Part shown: positions 18,647-27,079 of the stretch, one piece after another
How positions within the stretch are numbered: the stretch's first letter is position 1
Layout: each line of letters starts with the position of its first letter
Assembly (NCBI GenBank): GCA_902633185.1
Contig: CACPFN010000002.1
Location: 1 to 64,000, forward strand
Direction of reading: 5' to 3'
Length of the DNA: 64,000 nt
From: an uncultured Pelagibacteraceae bacterium
GTDB lineage: Bacteria > Pseudomonadota > Alphaproteobacteria > Pelagibacterales > Pelagibacteraceae
Notes under the pieces: generated by a model
Database searches by the model: none
What the model was told of the DNA's origin: nothing
What the model saw: the letters and a program-made list of their open reading frames with translations, nothing else
Program-made: the position numbers and the translations under genes

Positions 18647-20019
18647 TGTTTGAAAAAAAACAAACCTGGTCAGAATCTATTTTAGTTTACAAGGATATTC
18701 GAATGCTAAGAATATTGCTTCTTGGTGCAATTAGTGGATTTCCTTGGGTTTTAATTGCCAGCAGTTTAAGCCTTTGGCTAAAAGAAGAAGGTTTAAGTAG
18801 ATCAACTATTGGATGGGCAGGTTTAATATTTGGGGTGTACGCCTTTAATTATTTGTGGGCACCAATAATTGATAGAATACAAATTCCATTTTTAACAAAA
18901 AGATTAGGGCATCGACGAGGCTGGATTGTCCTTATGCAAATTATAATTTTATTTAGTTTAATTGTTTGGAGTTTTATTAACCCTACAGAAAATTTGGCGT
19001 TACTAATTAGTGTTGGATTAGTTATAGCAATTGCTTCGGCTACACAAGATATTACAGTTGATGCGTTGAGAATCGAACAAATTAATGCTGATGAAGGAAA
19101 ATCTATGGCAGCAGGTGCTGCTATGGCTGTAGTTGGATGGTGGACCGGATATAAGTTAGGTGGTGTTATAGCATTGTTTACTGCCGAATTTTTTCAAAAC
19201 ATTGGAATTGAAGATTACTGGCAAACTACTTTTTTAGTTCTTGGTGTTGTAGTAATCCTGATGAATATAGGTTTAATGTTTATACACGAGCCTATAACAA
19301 CAGATAGGCAAAACAAACAAAAAGAAACAGACGAAATAATACAATCAAAACTTGGATCAAATAATGTAATAACAAAATTTGTTGCTTATATTACTGGTAC
19401 AATAGGAGGTCCAATAATTAGTTTCTTCAAAAAAAATGGTTTCTCAATTGCAGTTGGAATCCTTGGCTTTGTCTTTCTCTTTAAAATTGGAGAAGCCTTT
19501 CTTGGAAGAATGTCCATAGTTTTTTATAAAGAGGTAGGATTTTCAAAAGGTGAGATAGCGATATACTCTAAAACTCTAGGCTGGATAACAACAGTTGTAT
19601 TTACATTATTAGGTGGAATATTTGCTATGAGAGCTGGCACAATAAAAACAATGTTTGTTGCTGGTGGATTTATGGCAGCAACAAATTTATTATTTGCTGC
19701 TCTCGCGTGGTCAGGAAAATCTGAATGGTTGTTTGCTTTAGCGGTTATCGCTGATGATATATCTGCGGCATTTGCAACTGTTGCTTTCGTAGCCTTTATC
19801 TCTCTTTTAGTGGATAGGACTTATACCGCTACACAGTATGCACTTCTAGCTTCAATTGGAACTGCAGGAAGAACGACACTTGCTTCTTCATCGGGTGCTT
19901 TAGTTGATTGGCTAAATGGAGACTGGGGAACCTTTTTTATAATTACTACTTTAATGGTCATCCCATCCTTAATTTGTTTATGGTTTATAAGGAATAAAAT
20001 TAAAATTGGTGCAAAATAG
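18646..20019 (+). CDS. ampG: Major facilitator permease, AmpG/PAT family
   Basis: I place the start at the ATG at 18646 (MFEKKQTWSES), giving 457 residues; an earlier in-frame start would lie deep inside trkH. The protein has about 12 transmembrane helices and AmpG-like motifs GAISGFPWVLIASSL, the loop RLGHRRGWI and ATQDITVDALRIE. AmpG imports anhydro-muropeptides from the periplasm for recycling. The next gene is an NlpC/P60 peptidase overlapping it by 14 bases, and AmgK/MurU-type genes lie at the left of the window. Both support muropeptide uptake. Other PAT-family members carry acetyl-CoA, so substrate is inferred. Confidence 0.8.
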   Translation: MFEKKQTWSESILVYKDIRMLRILLLGAISGFPWVLIASSLSLWLKEEGLSRSTIGWAGLIFGVYAFNYLWAPIIDRIQIPFLTKRLGHRRGWIVLMQIIILFSLIVWSFINPTENLALLISVGLVIAIASATQDITVDALRIEQINADEGKSMAAGAAMAVVGWWTGYKLGGVIALFTAEFFQNIGIEDYWQTTFLVLGVVVILMNIGLMFIHEPITTDRQNKQKETDEIIQSKLGSNNVITKFVAYITGTIGGPIISFFKKNGFSIAVGILGFVFLFKIGEAFLGRMSIVFYKEVGFSKGEIAIYSKTLGWITTVVFTLLGGIFAMRAGTIKTMFVAGGFMAATNLLFAALAWSGKSEWLFALAVIADDISAAFATVAFVAFISLLVDRTYTATQYALLASIGTAGRTTLASSSGALVDWLNGDWGTFFIITTLMVIPSLICLWFIRNKIKIGAK

Positions 20020-20752
20020 TTTTTTTTTAAAAGAGCCTTTTGTCGATATATTAGAGGAACCAAAGAAGAACTCTAATGTTAGCTCTCAACTTATCTACGG
20101 TGAGAGTTTTAAAATAATTAGTAAAAAAAATAATTATTTTAAAATAAAGACTTCATATGACAAATATTCAGGCTTTATAAAAAAAATTGATAGCTACGAA
20201 AAATTCAATCCAACTCACAAAGTTGGAATTTTAAAAGCTAGAATTTATTTAGGTAATAAAAAAAAGAAATCAAAAAAGTTTTTACCATTTACGAGCAAAA
20301 TACAAATTTTAAAAAAGGATCAAAATTTCATTATGTATACGAAAGATAAATGGCTAAGATCAAAAGACATATTTCCAATCCAAAAAAAAAATTCTGATTT
20401 TGTAAAGATATTTAAAAGTTTTCTAAATTGTAAATATAAATGGGGTGGAAAAACATTCAAAGGAATTGATTGTTCAGCTCTATTGCAAATATTTTATAAA
20501 TTTAATAATAATTTTTTTCCAAGAGACACGATTGATCAAGTTAAATTAAAAAAAGGTATGGGATACAAAAAAAAATTTAAAAAAGGTGATATTATTTTTT
20601 GGAAAGGACATGTTGCTATATGCATCAATACAAATGATCTTATCCACGCTTATGGTCCAAAAAAAAGAGTGATCATAATGCCAATTAAAAAAGCGATAAA
20701 ACTAATTAAAGAAACGGCGAAATTAGATGTAAAGAAAGTAACAAGGATCTGA
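20006..20752 (+). CDS. NlpC/P60 cell-wall peptidase with SH3 domains, no signal peptide
   Basis: A protein of about 248 residues. Two SH3-like segments (about 10-65 and 70-125) precede an NlpC/P60 domain with Cys156 (GIDCSALL), His202 (GHVAI) and His214 (LIHAYG). The layout resembles YkfC-type gamma-D-glutamyl-L-diamino acid endopeptidases that trim recycled muropeptides. No signal peptide is visible, so it should act in the cytosol on peptides brought in by the AmpG-like permease it overlaps. No ATG is available: the start is TTG at 20006 or GTG at 20009. Exact cleavage specificity is inference. Confidence 0.8.
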   Translation: MVQNSFFLKEPFVDILEEPKKNSNVSSQLIYGESFKIISKKNNYFKIKTSYDKYSGFIKKIDSYEKFNPTHKVGILKARIYLGNKKKKSKKFLPFTSKIQILKKDQNFIMYTKDKWLRSKDIFPIQKKNSDFVKIFKSFLNCKYKWGGKTFKGIDCSALLQIFYKFNNNFFPRDTIDQVKLKKGMGYKKKFKKGDIIFWKGHVAICINTNDLIHAYGPKKRVIIMPIKKAIKLIKETAKLDVKKVTRI

Positions 20753-20753
20753 A

Positions 20754-21647
20754 TTACTCTCGACCGAAATCAGGTTTAGAAATATCTTGTTTTTGAGAAA
20801 TTATTTGTTTTCTTACTACTTTCGAATTGATTAATTTTTTTATTATCTTTGAATTTTCTTTCTTACTTATATTATTCTTAAAATCTTTTAAATTTTTCAT
20901 AAAAAGATTTATTGCTTCAATCATATTAGTTTTATTCTCGAAAAATATGTCTCTCCACATTATTTCGTTGGAAGCAGCAATTCTTGAGAAATCTCTTAAT
21001 CCACCTGCACTAAATTTAATCAAATTTTTATTCTTTTTTTTCTGAAAATCCTGAGCAGTTTTTATTAAATTGTAAGCAATCAAGTGAGGTAGATGGCTAG
21101 TAACTGAAAAAATTTTATCATGATCATCGGGGTTCATAATAATTATTTTAGATCCTAAAGATTTCCAAAATCTCTCTACTTTTTTTTGTTTTAGAACATT
21201 TCTATCTTTTATTATTATGCACCACTTGTTTTTGAACAAATTAGCATTACCATATTTGGGCCCACTAACTTCGGATCCTGAGATAGGATGACTCATCACC
21301 CAATCAAGATTTTTTGATAATTTTTTTTTTTTTAAAGAAATTAGATTTTTTTTTGTTGAACCAACGTCAGTTATAATTGAATTATGATTGAGATTTTTAT
21401 TTAATGACGAAAAAAATTTAGGATATTCACTCATAGGAGTGCTTAAAATCACAAGATCAATTTTATTTAAATTTTTATCTAACCTTGTTAAAAATTTAAT
21501 TTTTTTGTTAAATTTTTTAATAATAGATCTATATTTTTTAGACTTTTCAAATACAAAAAAATTTTTAGAAATTTTTTTTTGTATTGAAGCCTTTAATATT
21601 GATGAGCCTATTAATCCGCAACCAATAATAAGAATATTATTAAACAT
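20754..21647 (-). CDS. tyrA: Prephenate/arogenate dehydrogenase
   Basis: This is a 297-residue NAD(P)-dependent dehydrogenase with the Rossmann motif GCGLIGSS at 9-16, VILSTPMSE near 67-75, the substrate-site block MSHPISGSEVSGP near 113-125, and SVTSHLPHL. It makes the tyrosine precursor (hydroxyphenylpyruvate from prephenate, or tyrosine from arogenate). It overlaps the upstream aminotransferase by 8 bases, as in the alphaproteobacterial hisC-tyrA pair. Whether prephenate or arogenate is preferred cannot be read from the sequence. Confidence 0.9.
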   Translation of the reverse strand: MFNNILIIGCGLIGSSILKASIQKKISKNFFVFEKSKKYRSIIKKFNKKIKFLTRLDKNLNKIDLVILSTPMSEYPKFFSSLNKNLNHNSIITDVGSTKKNLISLKKKKLSKNLDWVMSHPISGSEVSGPKYGNANLFKNKWCIIIKDRNVLKQKKVERFWKSLGSKIIIMNPDDHDKIFSVTSHLPHLIAYNLIKTAQDFQKKKNKNLIKFSAGGLRDFSRIAASNEIMWRDIFFENKTNMIEAINLFMKNLKDFKNNISKKENSKIIKKLINSKVVRKQIISQKQDISKPDFGRE

Positions 21648-22722
21648 TTTTAAAAATAGTATTCATTCTTTTAAGGAATATTTGGTTTTCTTTTGTGTTG
21701 CCAATTGTAAGTCTTAGACAATTTTTTATGCCATATGAATTCATTTCTCTTAGTATAATTCCATATTTCTGTAATTTTTTTAAAGTTGTGTCTGCGGTAA
21801 ATTTTGCTTTTTTGAAATCTAACAAAAAGAAATTTCCAGATATTTTGTTTGTACCAATATTATATTTTAACATCTCATTTTTAATTTTTTTGCACCATTT
21901 AAGATTATGTATTACTGACTTTTTAACAAATTTATCATCTTTAAGTGATTCAACAGCACAAATTTGAGCAAATTTATTTACATTAAAAGGTGGTTTAATT
22001 TTATATAATTCTTTAATTATAGATTTATCACCGTATCCCCAGCCTATCCTTAATGAAGCTAGACCATAGATTTTTGAAAATGTTCTTAAAATAAATACAT
22101 TTTTAGAATTTTTAAATAACTCAATTCCAGATTTGTAATCCTTATTCTTCATATATTCAAAATATGCATCATCAACAACCAATAAAATATTTTTATTTAA
22201 TCTTCTCCTTAAGTCTAATAGCTCGTTTTTTGTTAAATAAGTGCCTGTTGGATTATTTGGATTTGCAATAAAAACAATTTTTGTTTTTTTTGATGTCTTT
22301 TTAAGAATTTCTTTAACTGAAACTTTAAAATTAATTTCTTTAGCTAATTTTACATTTGCCCCAACGATCTTGGAGTATATCCTATACATTAGGAAACTGT
22401 ACTGAGGAACAACAACTTCATCATTTTCTCTAAGGAACAATTGACAAAGCATTTGAATTACTTCGTCAGAACCAGAGCCACAAATTATCTTGGATTTATC
22501 ACAATTATACTTCTTTGATATTTTTTGTGTTAATTCCGAAAATTTACTGTCTGGATATTTTGATATATCAAATTTAGACTTAACAATTTTTTCGACATTT
22601 TTACTGACACCTAAAGCAGATTCATTTGCAGATAACTTAATAATATTTTTATTACCAGCCAATAAGGATTTTCCTGGTTTGTAACTCTGTAATTTTATGT
22701 TTTTAAATCTTAGCAATGTCAT
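21640..22722 (-). CDS. hisC: Histidinol-phosphate/aromatic aminotransferase
   Basis: This is a 360-residue fold type I aminotransferase. It begins with K-L-S-A-N-E, has GSGSDEVIQ at 82-90, ANPNNPTGT at 153-161, the Asp-Tyr pair DDAYFEY (184-190), PLP Lys217 in TFSKIYGLASLRIGW, and a C-terminal LRLTIGN. HisC acts in histidine synthesis, but pairing with tyrA suggests a role in tyrosine and phenylalanine transamination too. No other his gene is present in the window. Confidence 0.88.
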   Translation of the reverse strand: MTLLRFKNIKLQSYKPGKSLLAGNKNIIKLSANESALGVSKNVEKIVKSKFDISKYPDSKFSELTQKISKKYNCDKSKIICGSGSDEVIQMLCQLFLRENDEVVVPQYSFLMYRIYSKIVGANVKLAKEINFKVSVKEILKKTSKKTKIVFIANPNNPTGTYLTKNELLDLRRRLNKNILLVVDDAYFEYMKNKDYKSGIELFKNSKNVFILRTFSKIYGLASLRIGWGYGDKSIIKELYKIKPPFNVNKFAQICAVESLKDDKFVKKSVIHNLKWCKKIKNEMLKYNIGTNKISGNFFLLDFKKAKFTADTTLKKLQKYGIILREMNSYGIKNCLRLTIGNTKENQIFLKRMNTIFKNV

Positions 22723-22784
22723 AGTAAATATTTCACTATAAATAGTCTTTTAACTAGATAAAACAATAATTAATTGAGCAATAT

Positions 22785-22813
22785 TTGACATATAAATTCC
22801 TTTGAAGTAAAAG
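22785..22813 (+). promoter_or_regulatory. Strong promoter driving the SAM-II leader and metX
   Basis: A perfect -35 TTGACA (22785-22790) is followed by exactly 17 bases and a -10-like TAAAAG (22808-22813). The expected start is about 22820, the first bases of the aptamer P1 stem. The leader therefore consists of little more than the riboswitch. Confidence 0.65.
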
Positions 22814-22818
22814 CTGCA

Positions 22819-22870
22819 TGCGCTGATTTATACTGAATTGCGAGCGCTATAAAAAAACCGCTAAAATGTT
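22819..22870 (+). ncRNA. SAM-II riboswitch aptamer
   Basis: P1 is GCGCT (22820-22824) pairing with AGCGC (22843-22847). The first loop GATTTA...ATTGC matches the conserved SAM-II loop, and the linker ATAAA plus GCTAAAA (22860-22866) is the diagnostic 3' strand. I recognise this by its close likeness to the marine SAM-II aptamer used for the crystal structure. The pseudoknot pairs TACTGAATTGC (22831-22841) with GCTAAAATGTT (22860-22870). Where that reference aptamer pairs CC with GG, this one pairs AC with GU, a compensatory change. Binding of S-adenosylmethionine would lower metX expression. Nine T (22869-22877) follow directly, suggesting transcriptional rather than Shine-Dalgarno control. 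Confidence 0.88.
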
Positions 22871-22903
22871 TTTTTTTCTCACAATTCAATCAGTACAATT
22901 ATT

Positions 22904-24037
22904 ATGAACAAGAATATTGATACAAAAAAAATAATTATATCAAATCCCCTTAAATTGGATTGTGGTAAGGAAATTAATAACTTTCCAATAGCATATGAGA
23001 CATATGGGGAATTAAACAGTGAAAAAAGTAATGCAATATTAGTTTTCCATGCTTTGACTGGAGATCAATATGTTTCTGGAAAAAACCCAATAACTAATAA
23101 AGATGGTTGGTGGAGTTATGTTGTTGGAGAAAATAAGCCAATTGATACAAATAAATTTTTTGTGATTTGTGCAAACGTTATTGGAGGCTGCATGGGATCT
23201 TACGGACCAAGCACAATAAATGAATCCACTGGTAAACAAATAGGAACTGATTTTCCAATTATAACTATTAACGACATGGTTAACGCTCAATATGAGCTAA
23301 TTAAATATTTAGAAATTGAAAAACTTTTTGCTGTAGTAGGTGGTTCAATGGGTGGAATGCAAGTACTTCAATTTGTTGCCAATTTTCCAGATAAAGCAAA
23401 ACTTGCAATACCGATTGCTTGCACATCTAGTCACTCGGCACAAAACATAGCGTTTAATGAATTAGGAAGACAGGCAATTATGGCTGACAGTAAGTGGGAA
23501 AATGGATTTTATAGTAATTACAAATTAAATCCTGACAAAGGGTTAGCGGTAGCAAGAATGGCAGCACATATTACTTATCTTTCTGAAAAAGGATTGCAGG
23601 AAAAATTTGGAAGAAAATTGCAAGATAGGGATAGCCTAAGATATGGATTTGAGGCAGATTTTCAAATTGAGAGTTATCTTAGATACCAAGGATCTGTGTT
23701 TGTTGATAGATTTGATGCTAATAGTTATTTATATATAACTCGTGCAATGGATTATTTTGACTTATCCAAACAGTACAAAGGAAACTTATCTGATGCATTC
23801 AAAGAAACTAAAACAAAATTTTTTGTAATATCATTTACATCAGATTGGTTATATCCAACATCTGAGAATAGAGAAATAGTTATAGCACTAAATTCTATTG
23901 GTGCAGATGTCGGATTTGTAGAAATAGAATCTGATAAGGGACATGACTCATTTTTGCTCGATGTTCCAAGTTTCCTAAAGACACTTGGCGATTATATTAA
24001 TTCTACCTACAAAGTTATAAATGAAAGAAGAATTTAA
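22904..24037 (+). CDS. metX: Homoserine O-acetyltransferase
   Basis: This 377-residue alpha/beta hydrolase acylates homoserine for methionine synthesis. The nucleophile Ser148 is in VGGSMGGMQ, the catalytic Asp in TSDWLYPT and the His in KGHDSFL near the C-terminus. FHALTGDQ forms the oxyanion region. The SAM-II riboswitch immediately upstream confirms methionine-pathway control. There is no recognisable Shine-Dalgarno before the ATG. It overlaps metW by 17 bases, forming the metXW pair usual in alphaproteobacteria. Confidence 0.95.
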   Translation: MNKNIDTKKIIISNPLKLDCGKEINNFPIAYETYGELNSEKSNAILVFHALTGDQYVSGKNPITNKDGWWSYVVGENKPIDTNKFFVICANVIGGCMGSYGPSTINESTGKQIGTDFPIITINDMVNAQYELIKYLEIEKLFAVVGGSMGGMQVLQFVANFPDKAKLAIPIACTSSHSAQNIAFNELGRQAIMADSKWENGFYSNYKLNPDKGLAVARMAAHITYLSEKGLQEKFGRKLQDRDSLRYGFEADFQIESYLRYQGSVFVDRFDANSYLYITRAMDYFDLSKQYKGNLSDAFKETKTKFFVISFTSDWLYPTSENREIVIALNSIGADVGFVEIESDKGHDSFLLDVPSFLKTLGDYINSTYKVINERRI

Positions 24038-24617
24038 CATTATATCTAATTTGATAGAGGAAAATACTAGAGTTCTAGATGTCGGTTGTGGCAATGGAGA
24101 CTTGATGAAATTTTTACAAGAAAACAAAACTAAAGATATTCGTGGACTAGAAATCTCTAAAGAAAAAGTTCAAAATTGTTTATCAAAAGGATTAACTGTA
24201 ATTGAGGGGAATGCTGAAAGCGATTTAAAACAATTTCCTAAATCGTCCTTTGATTACGTTATTTTAAGCCAAACATTACAAGCTTTTCTTAATCCTGAAT
24301 TAGTAATTAATGAATTACTAAAAGTAGGAAAAAAAGTAATTGTTACTATACCTAATTTTGGTTACTGGAGAGTTAGACTACAATTATTGTTTAAAGGCAC
24401 AATGCCTGTAACAGAAAATTTACCTCATGAATGGTACAATACACCAAATTTACATATGTGCACAATTAAAGATTTTTATAATTTTTGCAGTAGTAAGAAT
24501 ATTAAAATATTTAAGTCTATCGCTTTAAAAAAAAGTCGAATTTCAGAAATAAATAAATCAAATTTAAATTATAAAAATCTTGACTCTCATTTAGGTATAT
24601 TTTTAATAGAAAGTTAA
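24021..24617 (+). CDS. metW: Methionine biosynthesis protein MetW
   Basis: This is a 198-residue class I methyltransferase-like protein with the SAM-binding motif [11 protein letters not shown] near 19-29 and [10 protein letters not shown] near 75-84. It also has the MetW-type block [14 protein letters not shown] near 112-126 and [12 protein letters not shown] near 135-146. MetW is co-required with MetX for homoserine acetylation in several bacteria; whether it methylates anything is not established. It is translated from within the metX 3' end and abuts gloB. Confidence 0.93.
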   Translation: MKEEFNIISNLIEENTRVLDVGCGNGDLMKFLQENKTKDIRGLEISKEKVQNCLSKGLTVIEGNAESDLKQFPKSSFDYVILSQTLQAFLNPELVINELLKVGKKVIVTIPNFGYWRVRLQLLFKGTMPVTENLPHEWYNTPNLHMCTIKDFYNFCSSKNIKIFKSIALKKSRISEINKSNLNYKNLDSHLGIFLIES

Positions 24618-25337
24618 ATGAAAGTAGAAATTATTAAGTGTCTGGAAGATAATTTTTCTTACATTTTAATTAATGAAGCTAATAGAAATTGTTGTGTTGT
24701 TGATCCTGGTGAAGCAGATCCAATTATAAATTATTTACAGAAAAATAAATTAAATTTAAAATATATATTAAATACACATCATCATTATGACCATGTTGGG
24801 GGGAATGAAGAATTAAAAAAAAAATTTAATGCAGAAGTAATAGGTTATATTGGAGATAAATATAGAATACCGCAAATTGATATTTGCTTAAGTGATGGTG
24901 AAATTTGGAAGAAGGATATTTTTGAAGCAAAAATATATCATGTCCCTGGCCATACAATAGGTCATATCTGTTTTCATTTTTTTAAAAATAAGTTAATTTT
25001 TACAGGAGATACTTTATTCTCTATGGGATGTGGAAGAATTTTTGAAGGGAGTTATGAGCAAATGTACAACTCACTACAAGTTTTAAAAAATTTAGATAAA
25101 GATACAAAAATTTATTGCGGACATGAATATACTTTAAAGAATTCTGAATTTTGTTTAGCACAAGATTCCAATAACAATGAATTACTAAACAAAATTAAAC
25201 AAATTAAAGAAAAAATTAAACAAGGTAAAACTAGTATGCCATCAACGATTGGTGAGGAACTTAATTGTAACATTTTTCTTAAGTCGAACGATCTAGAAAA
25301 TTTCAAAAAATTGAGGGATTTAAAGGATAAATTTTAA
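24618..25337 (+). CDS. gloB: Hydroxyacylglutathione hydrolase (glyoxalase II)
   Basis: This is a 239-residue metallo-beta-lactamase-fold enzyme. The binuclear metal site is visible: THHHYDHVGG (53-62), VPGHTIGH near 110-117, FTGDTLF near 130-136 and CGHEYT near 168-173. It hydrolyses S-D-lactoylglutathione in methylglyoxal detoxification. The start follows the metW stop without a gap, so it probably shares the SAM-regulated transcript, although no sulfur-related function is implied. Confidence 0.93.
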   Translation: MKVEIIKCLEDNFSYILINEANRNCCVVDPGEADPIINYLQKNKLNLKYILNTHHHYDHVGGNEELKKKFNAEVIGYIGDKYRIPQIDICLSDGEIWKKDIFEAKIYHVPGHTIGHICFHFFKNKLIFTGDTLFSMGCGRIFEGSYEQMYNSLQVLKNLDKDTKIYCGHEYTLKNSEFCLAQDSNNNELLNKIKQIKEKIKQGKTSMPSTIGEELNCNIFLKSNDLENFKKLRDLKDKF

Positions 25338-25347
25338 GTTATTAACC

Positions 25348-25375
25348 TTGACTATGATGCAACCCAGACTATATT
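25348..25375 (+). promoter_or_regulatory. Sigma70-type promoter for rplU-rpmA-obgE operon
   Basis: TTGACT (25348-25353), a 16-base spacer and TATATT (25370-25375) lie in the 64-base gap after gloB. The predicted start near 25382 gives a leader of about 20 bases. A second -10-like TATAAA at 25382-25387 has no matching -35. Confidence 0.6.
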
Positions 25376-25401
25376 GCTGACTATAAAAATTAGGGCTAAC
25401 T

Positions 25402-25803
25402 ATGTCATTCGCGGTAATTCAAACAGGTGGTAAACAGTATAAAGTGAAAGCTGGAGAGATTCTCAAAGTTGAAAAGCTCGAAGATTCAAAAGAAAATTCA
25501 ACAATAGAGTTTAATGAAATACTAGCTTACGGAGATGATAAAAATTTAGAGTTAGGAGAGCCGACAATTAGTGGAGCTAAAGTTGAAGCTGAATTAATAA
25601 AAAATGGAAAAAATAGAACAGTTCTTATTTTTAAAAAAAGGAGAAGGCAAAATTCGAGAAGAAAAAATGGTCATAGACAAAAATTTACAATGGTAAGAAT
25701 AAGTAAAATCTTTTCAAAAGATGGTAAAGTTATTTCTGAAGCAGAAAAAAGAAAAGAAATACCATCAAAAAAAACAGTTGAAACTAAGGAAGCAGCTAAA
25801 TAA
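25402..25803 (+). CDS. rplU: 50S ribosomal protein L21
   Basis: This 133-residue protein begins MSFAVIQTGGKQYKV, the L21 signature, with KVEAELI and the basic K-K-R-R-R-Q-N-S-R-R segment (~76-85) that contacts 23S rRNA. The core ends near residue 105. The remaining ~28 residues (EAEKRKEIPSKK and beyond) are a charged extension not found in short bacterial L21. It is the first gene of rplU-rpmA-obgE-proB-proA-nadD-rsfS-ctpA-rppH. Confidence 0.97.
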   Translation: MSFAVIQTGGKQYKVKAGEILKVEKLEDSKENSTIEFNEILAYGDDKNLELGEPTISGAKVEAELIKNGKNRTVLIFKKRRRQNSRRKNGHRQKFTMVRISKIFSKDGKVISEAEKRKEIPSKKTVETKEAAK

Positions 25804-25813
25804 AAAGTAATTT

Positions 25814-26068
25814 ATGGCAACGAAAAAAGCAGGTGGATCGTCAAGAAACGGAAGAGATAGTGCAGGTCGTAGACTTGGTGTGAAAAAATATGGTGGCGAG
25901 ATGGTTGTGCCTGGCAACATTATTGTAAGACAAAGGGGAACTAAAATATTTCCTGGAGAAAATGTTGGCATGGGTAAAGACCATTCGATATTTTCAGTTG
26001 TTAAAGGTAAAGTAGAGTTTAAAAAATCAAAATCTGATAGAACTTACGTTTCTGTAAAGCCCAATTAA
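25814..26068 (+). CDS. rpmA: 50S ribosomal protein L27
   Basis: This 84-residue protein starts [16 protein letters not shown], the L27 N-terminus whose tail reaches the peptidyl-transferase centre. It continues with [11 protein letters not shown] and [16 protein letters not shown]. Because the N-terminus already begins at the AT-K-K-A-G-G-S motif, there is no cleavable leader of the Firmicute kind. It lies 10 bases after rplU. Confidence 0.98.
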   Translation: MATKKAGGSSRNGRDSAGRRLGVKKYGGEMVVPGNIIVRQRGTKIFPGENVGMGKDHSIFSVVKGKVEFKKSKSDRTYVSVKPN

Positions 26069-26095
26069 TAGATACAACACTCACATAGTTGTTAT

Positions 26096-27079
26096 ATGAA
26101 ATTTCTAGATCAAGTTAAGATATATGTAAAAGCTGGCAACGGAGGGTCGGGATCTCCAAGTTTTCGTAGGGAAAAATTTGTAGAGTTTGGTGGCCCTGAT
26201 GGCGGCGATGGAGGGAAAGGGGGATCTGTAATTCTTATTAGTGAAAGAAATCTTAATACTTTGATCGATTACAGGTATCAACAACACTTCAAAGCTGAAA
26301 GAGGAAAGGATGGCAGCGGAAAAAACAAAACTGGGAAAGGTGGTGAAGATTTATATTTAAAAGTACCTTTAGGAACACAAGTATTTGAAGAAGATAATAA
26401 AACACTTATTTATGATTTTAAAAGTCAGAAAGAGGAATTTTTAGTAGCAAGCGGAGGTAAAGGAGGATTTGGAAATACAAGATTTAAGTCCTCAACCAAT
26501 AGAGCCCCAAAGAAATTTACAAAAGGGGGTCAAGGAGAGGAATTTTGGATTTGGCTTCAACTAAAATCAATTGCTGATATCGGTATCATAGGATTGCCCA
26601 ATGCTGGGAAATCCAGCTTGCTTGCATCAATGACGAGTGCAAATCCAAAAATAGCAAACTATAAATTTACTACAATTAATCCAAATCTTGGTGTTGCTAG
26701 TTATGATGACAAAGAAGTTACTTTAGCAGATATACCAGGCTTAATTGAGGGTGCTCATACCGGAACTGGTCTTGGAATAAAGTTTTTAAAACATATAGAA
26801 AGGTGCAAAACTTTGCTGCATTTAATAGATATAACTGAAGATGATTTATTTATTTCTTACAATCAAGTCAGAAAAGAATTATCAAAATACAGTAAAGATT
26901 TAGTTAAAAAAAAAGAAATAGTAGTTTTAAATAAAACTGACTTAATTGATGAAGAGGAAAAAAAAGAGAAGATAAAAAAACTCAAGAATAAATTAAAAAA
27001 AAATATCTTTTTAATGTCAACAATGGATAAAAAATCAGTATCAGATATAAAGTCAAAGTTGGTAAACTATGTATCTTAA
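26096..27079 (+). CDS. obgE: GTPase ObgE/CgtA
   Basis: This 327-residue ribosome-assembly GTPase has an N-terminal glycine-rich Obg fold (residues 1 to ~158: KAGNGGSGSPSFRREK, GGPDGGDGGKGG). The G domain follows with P-loop GLPNAGKSS, switch II ADIPGLIEGAH and specificity motif NKTD. The C-terminal extra domain of some homologues is absent, giving a minimal length. It overlaps proB by 11 bases. Confidence 0.96.
   Translation: MKFLDQVKIYVKAGNGGSGSPSFRREKFVEFGGPDGGDGGKGGSVILISERNLNTLIDYRYQQHFKAERGKDGSGKNKTGKGGEDLYLKVPLGTQVFEEDNKTLIYDFKSQKEEFLVASGGKGGFGNTRFKSSTNRAPKKFTKGGQGEEFWIWLQLKSIADIGIIGLPNAGKSSLLASMTSANPKIANYKFTTINPNLGVASYDDKEVTLADIPGLIEGAHTGTGLGIKFLKHIERCKTLLHLIDITEDDLFISYNQVRKELSKYSKDLVKKKEIVVLNKTDLIDEEEKKEKIKKLKNKLKKNIFLMSTMDKKSVSDIKSKLVNYVS

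Noticed and set aside
22723..22818. tRNA gene in the hisC-metX gap
   Set aside because: No cloverleaf or T-loop motif; the space is explained by promoters and the riboswitch. No tRNA was found anywhere in the window.
22878..22903. A second SAM aptamer (SAM-V) in tandem with SAM-II, as described elsewhere in SAR11
   Set aside because: Only 26 bases remain between the T-run and the metX ATG and they lack the SAM-V core.
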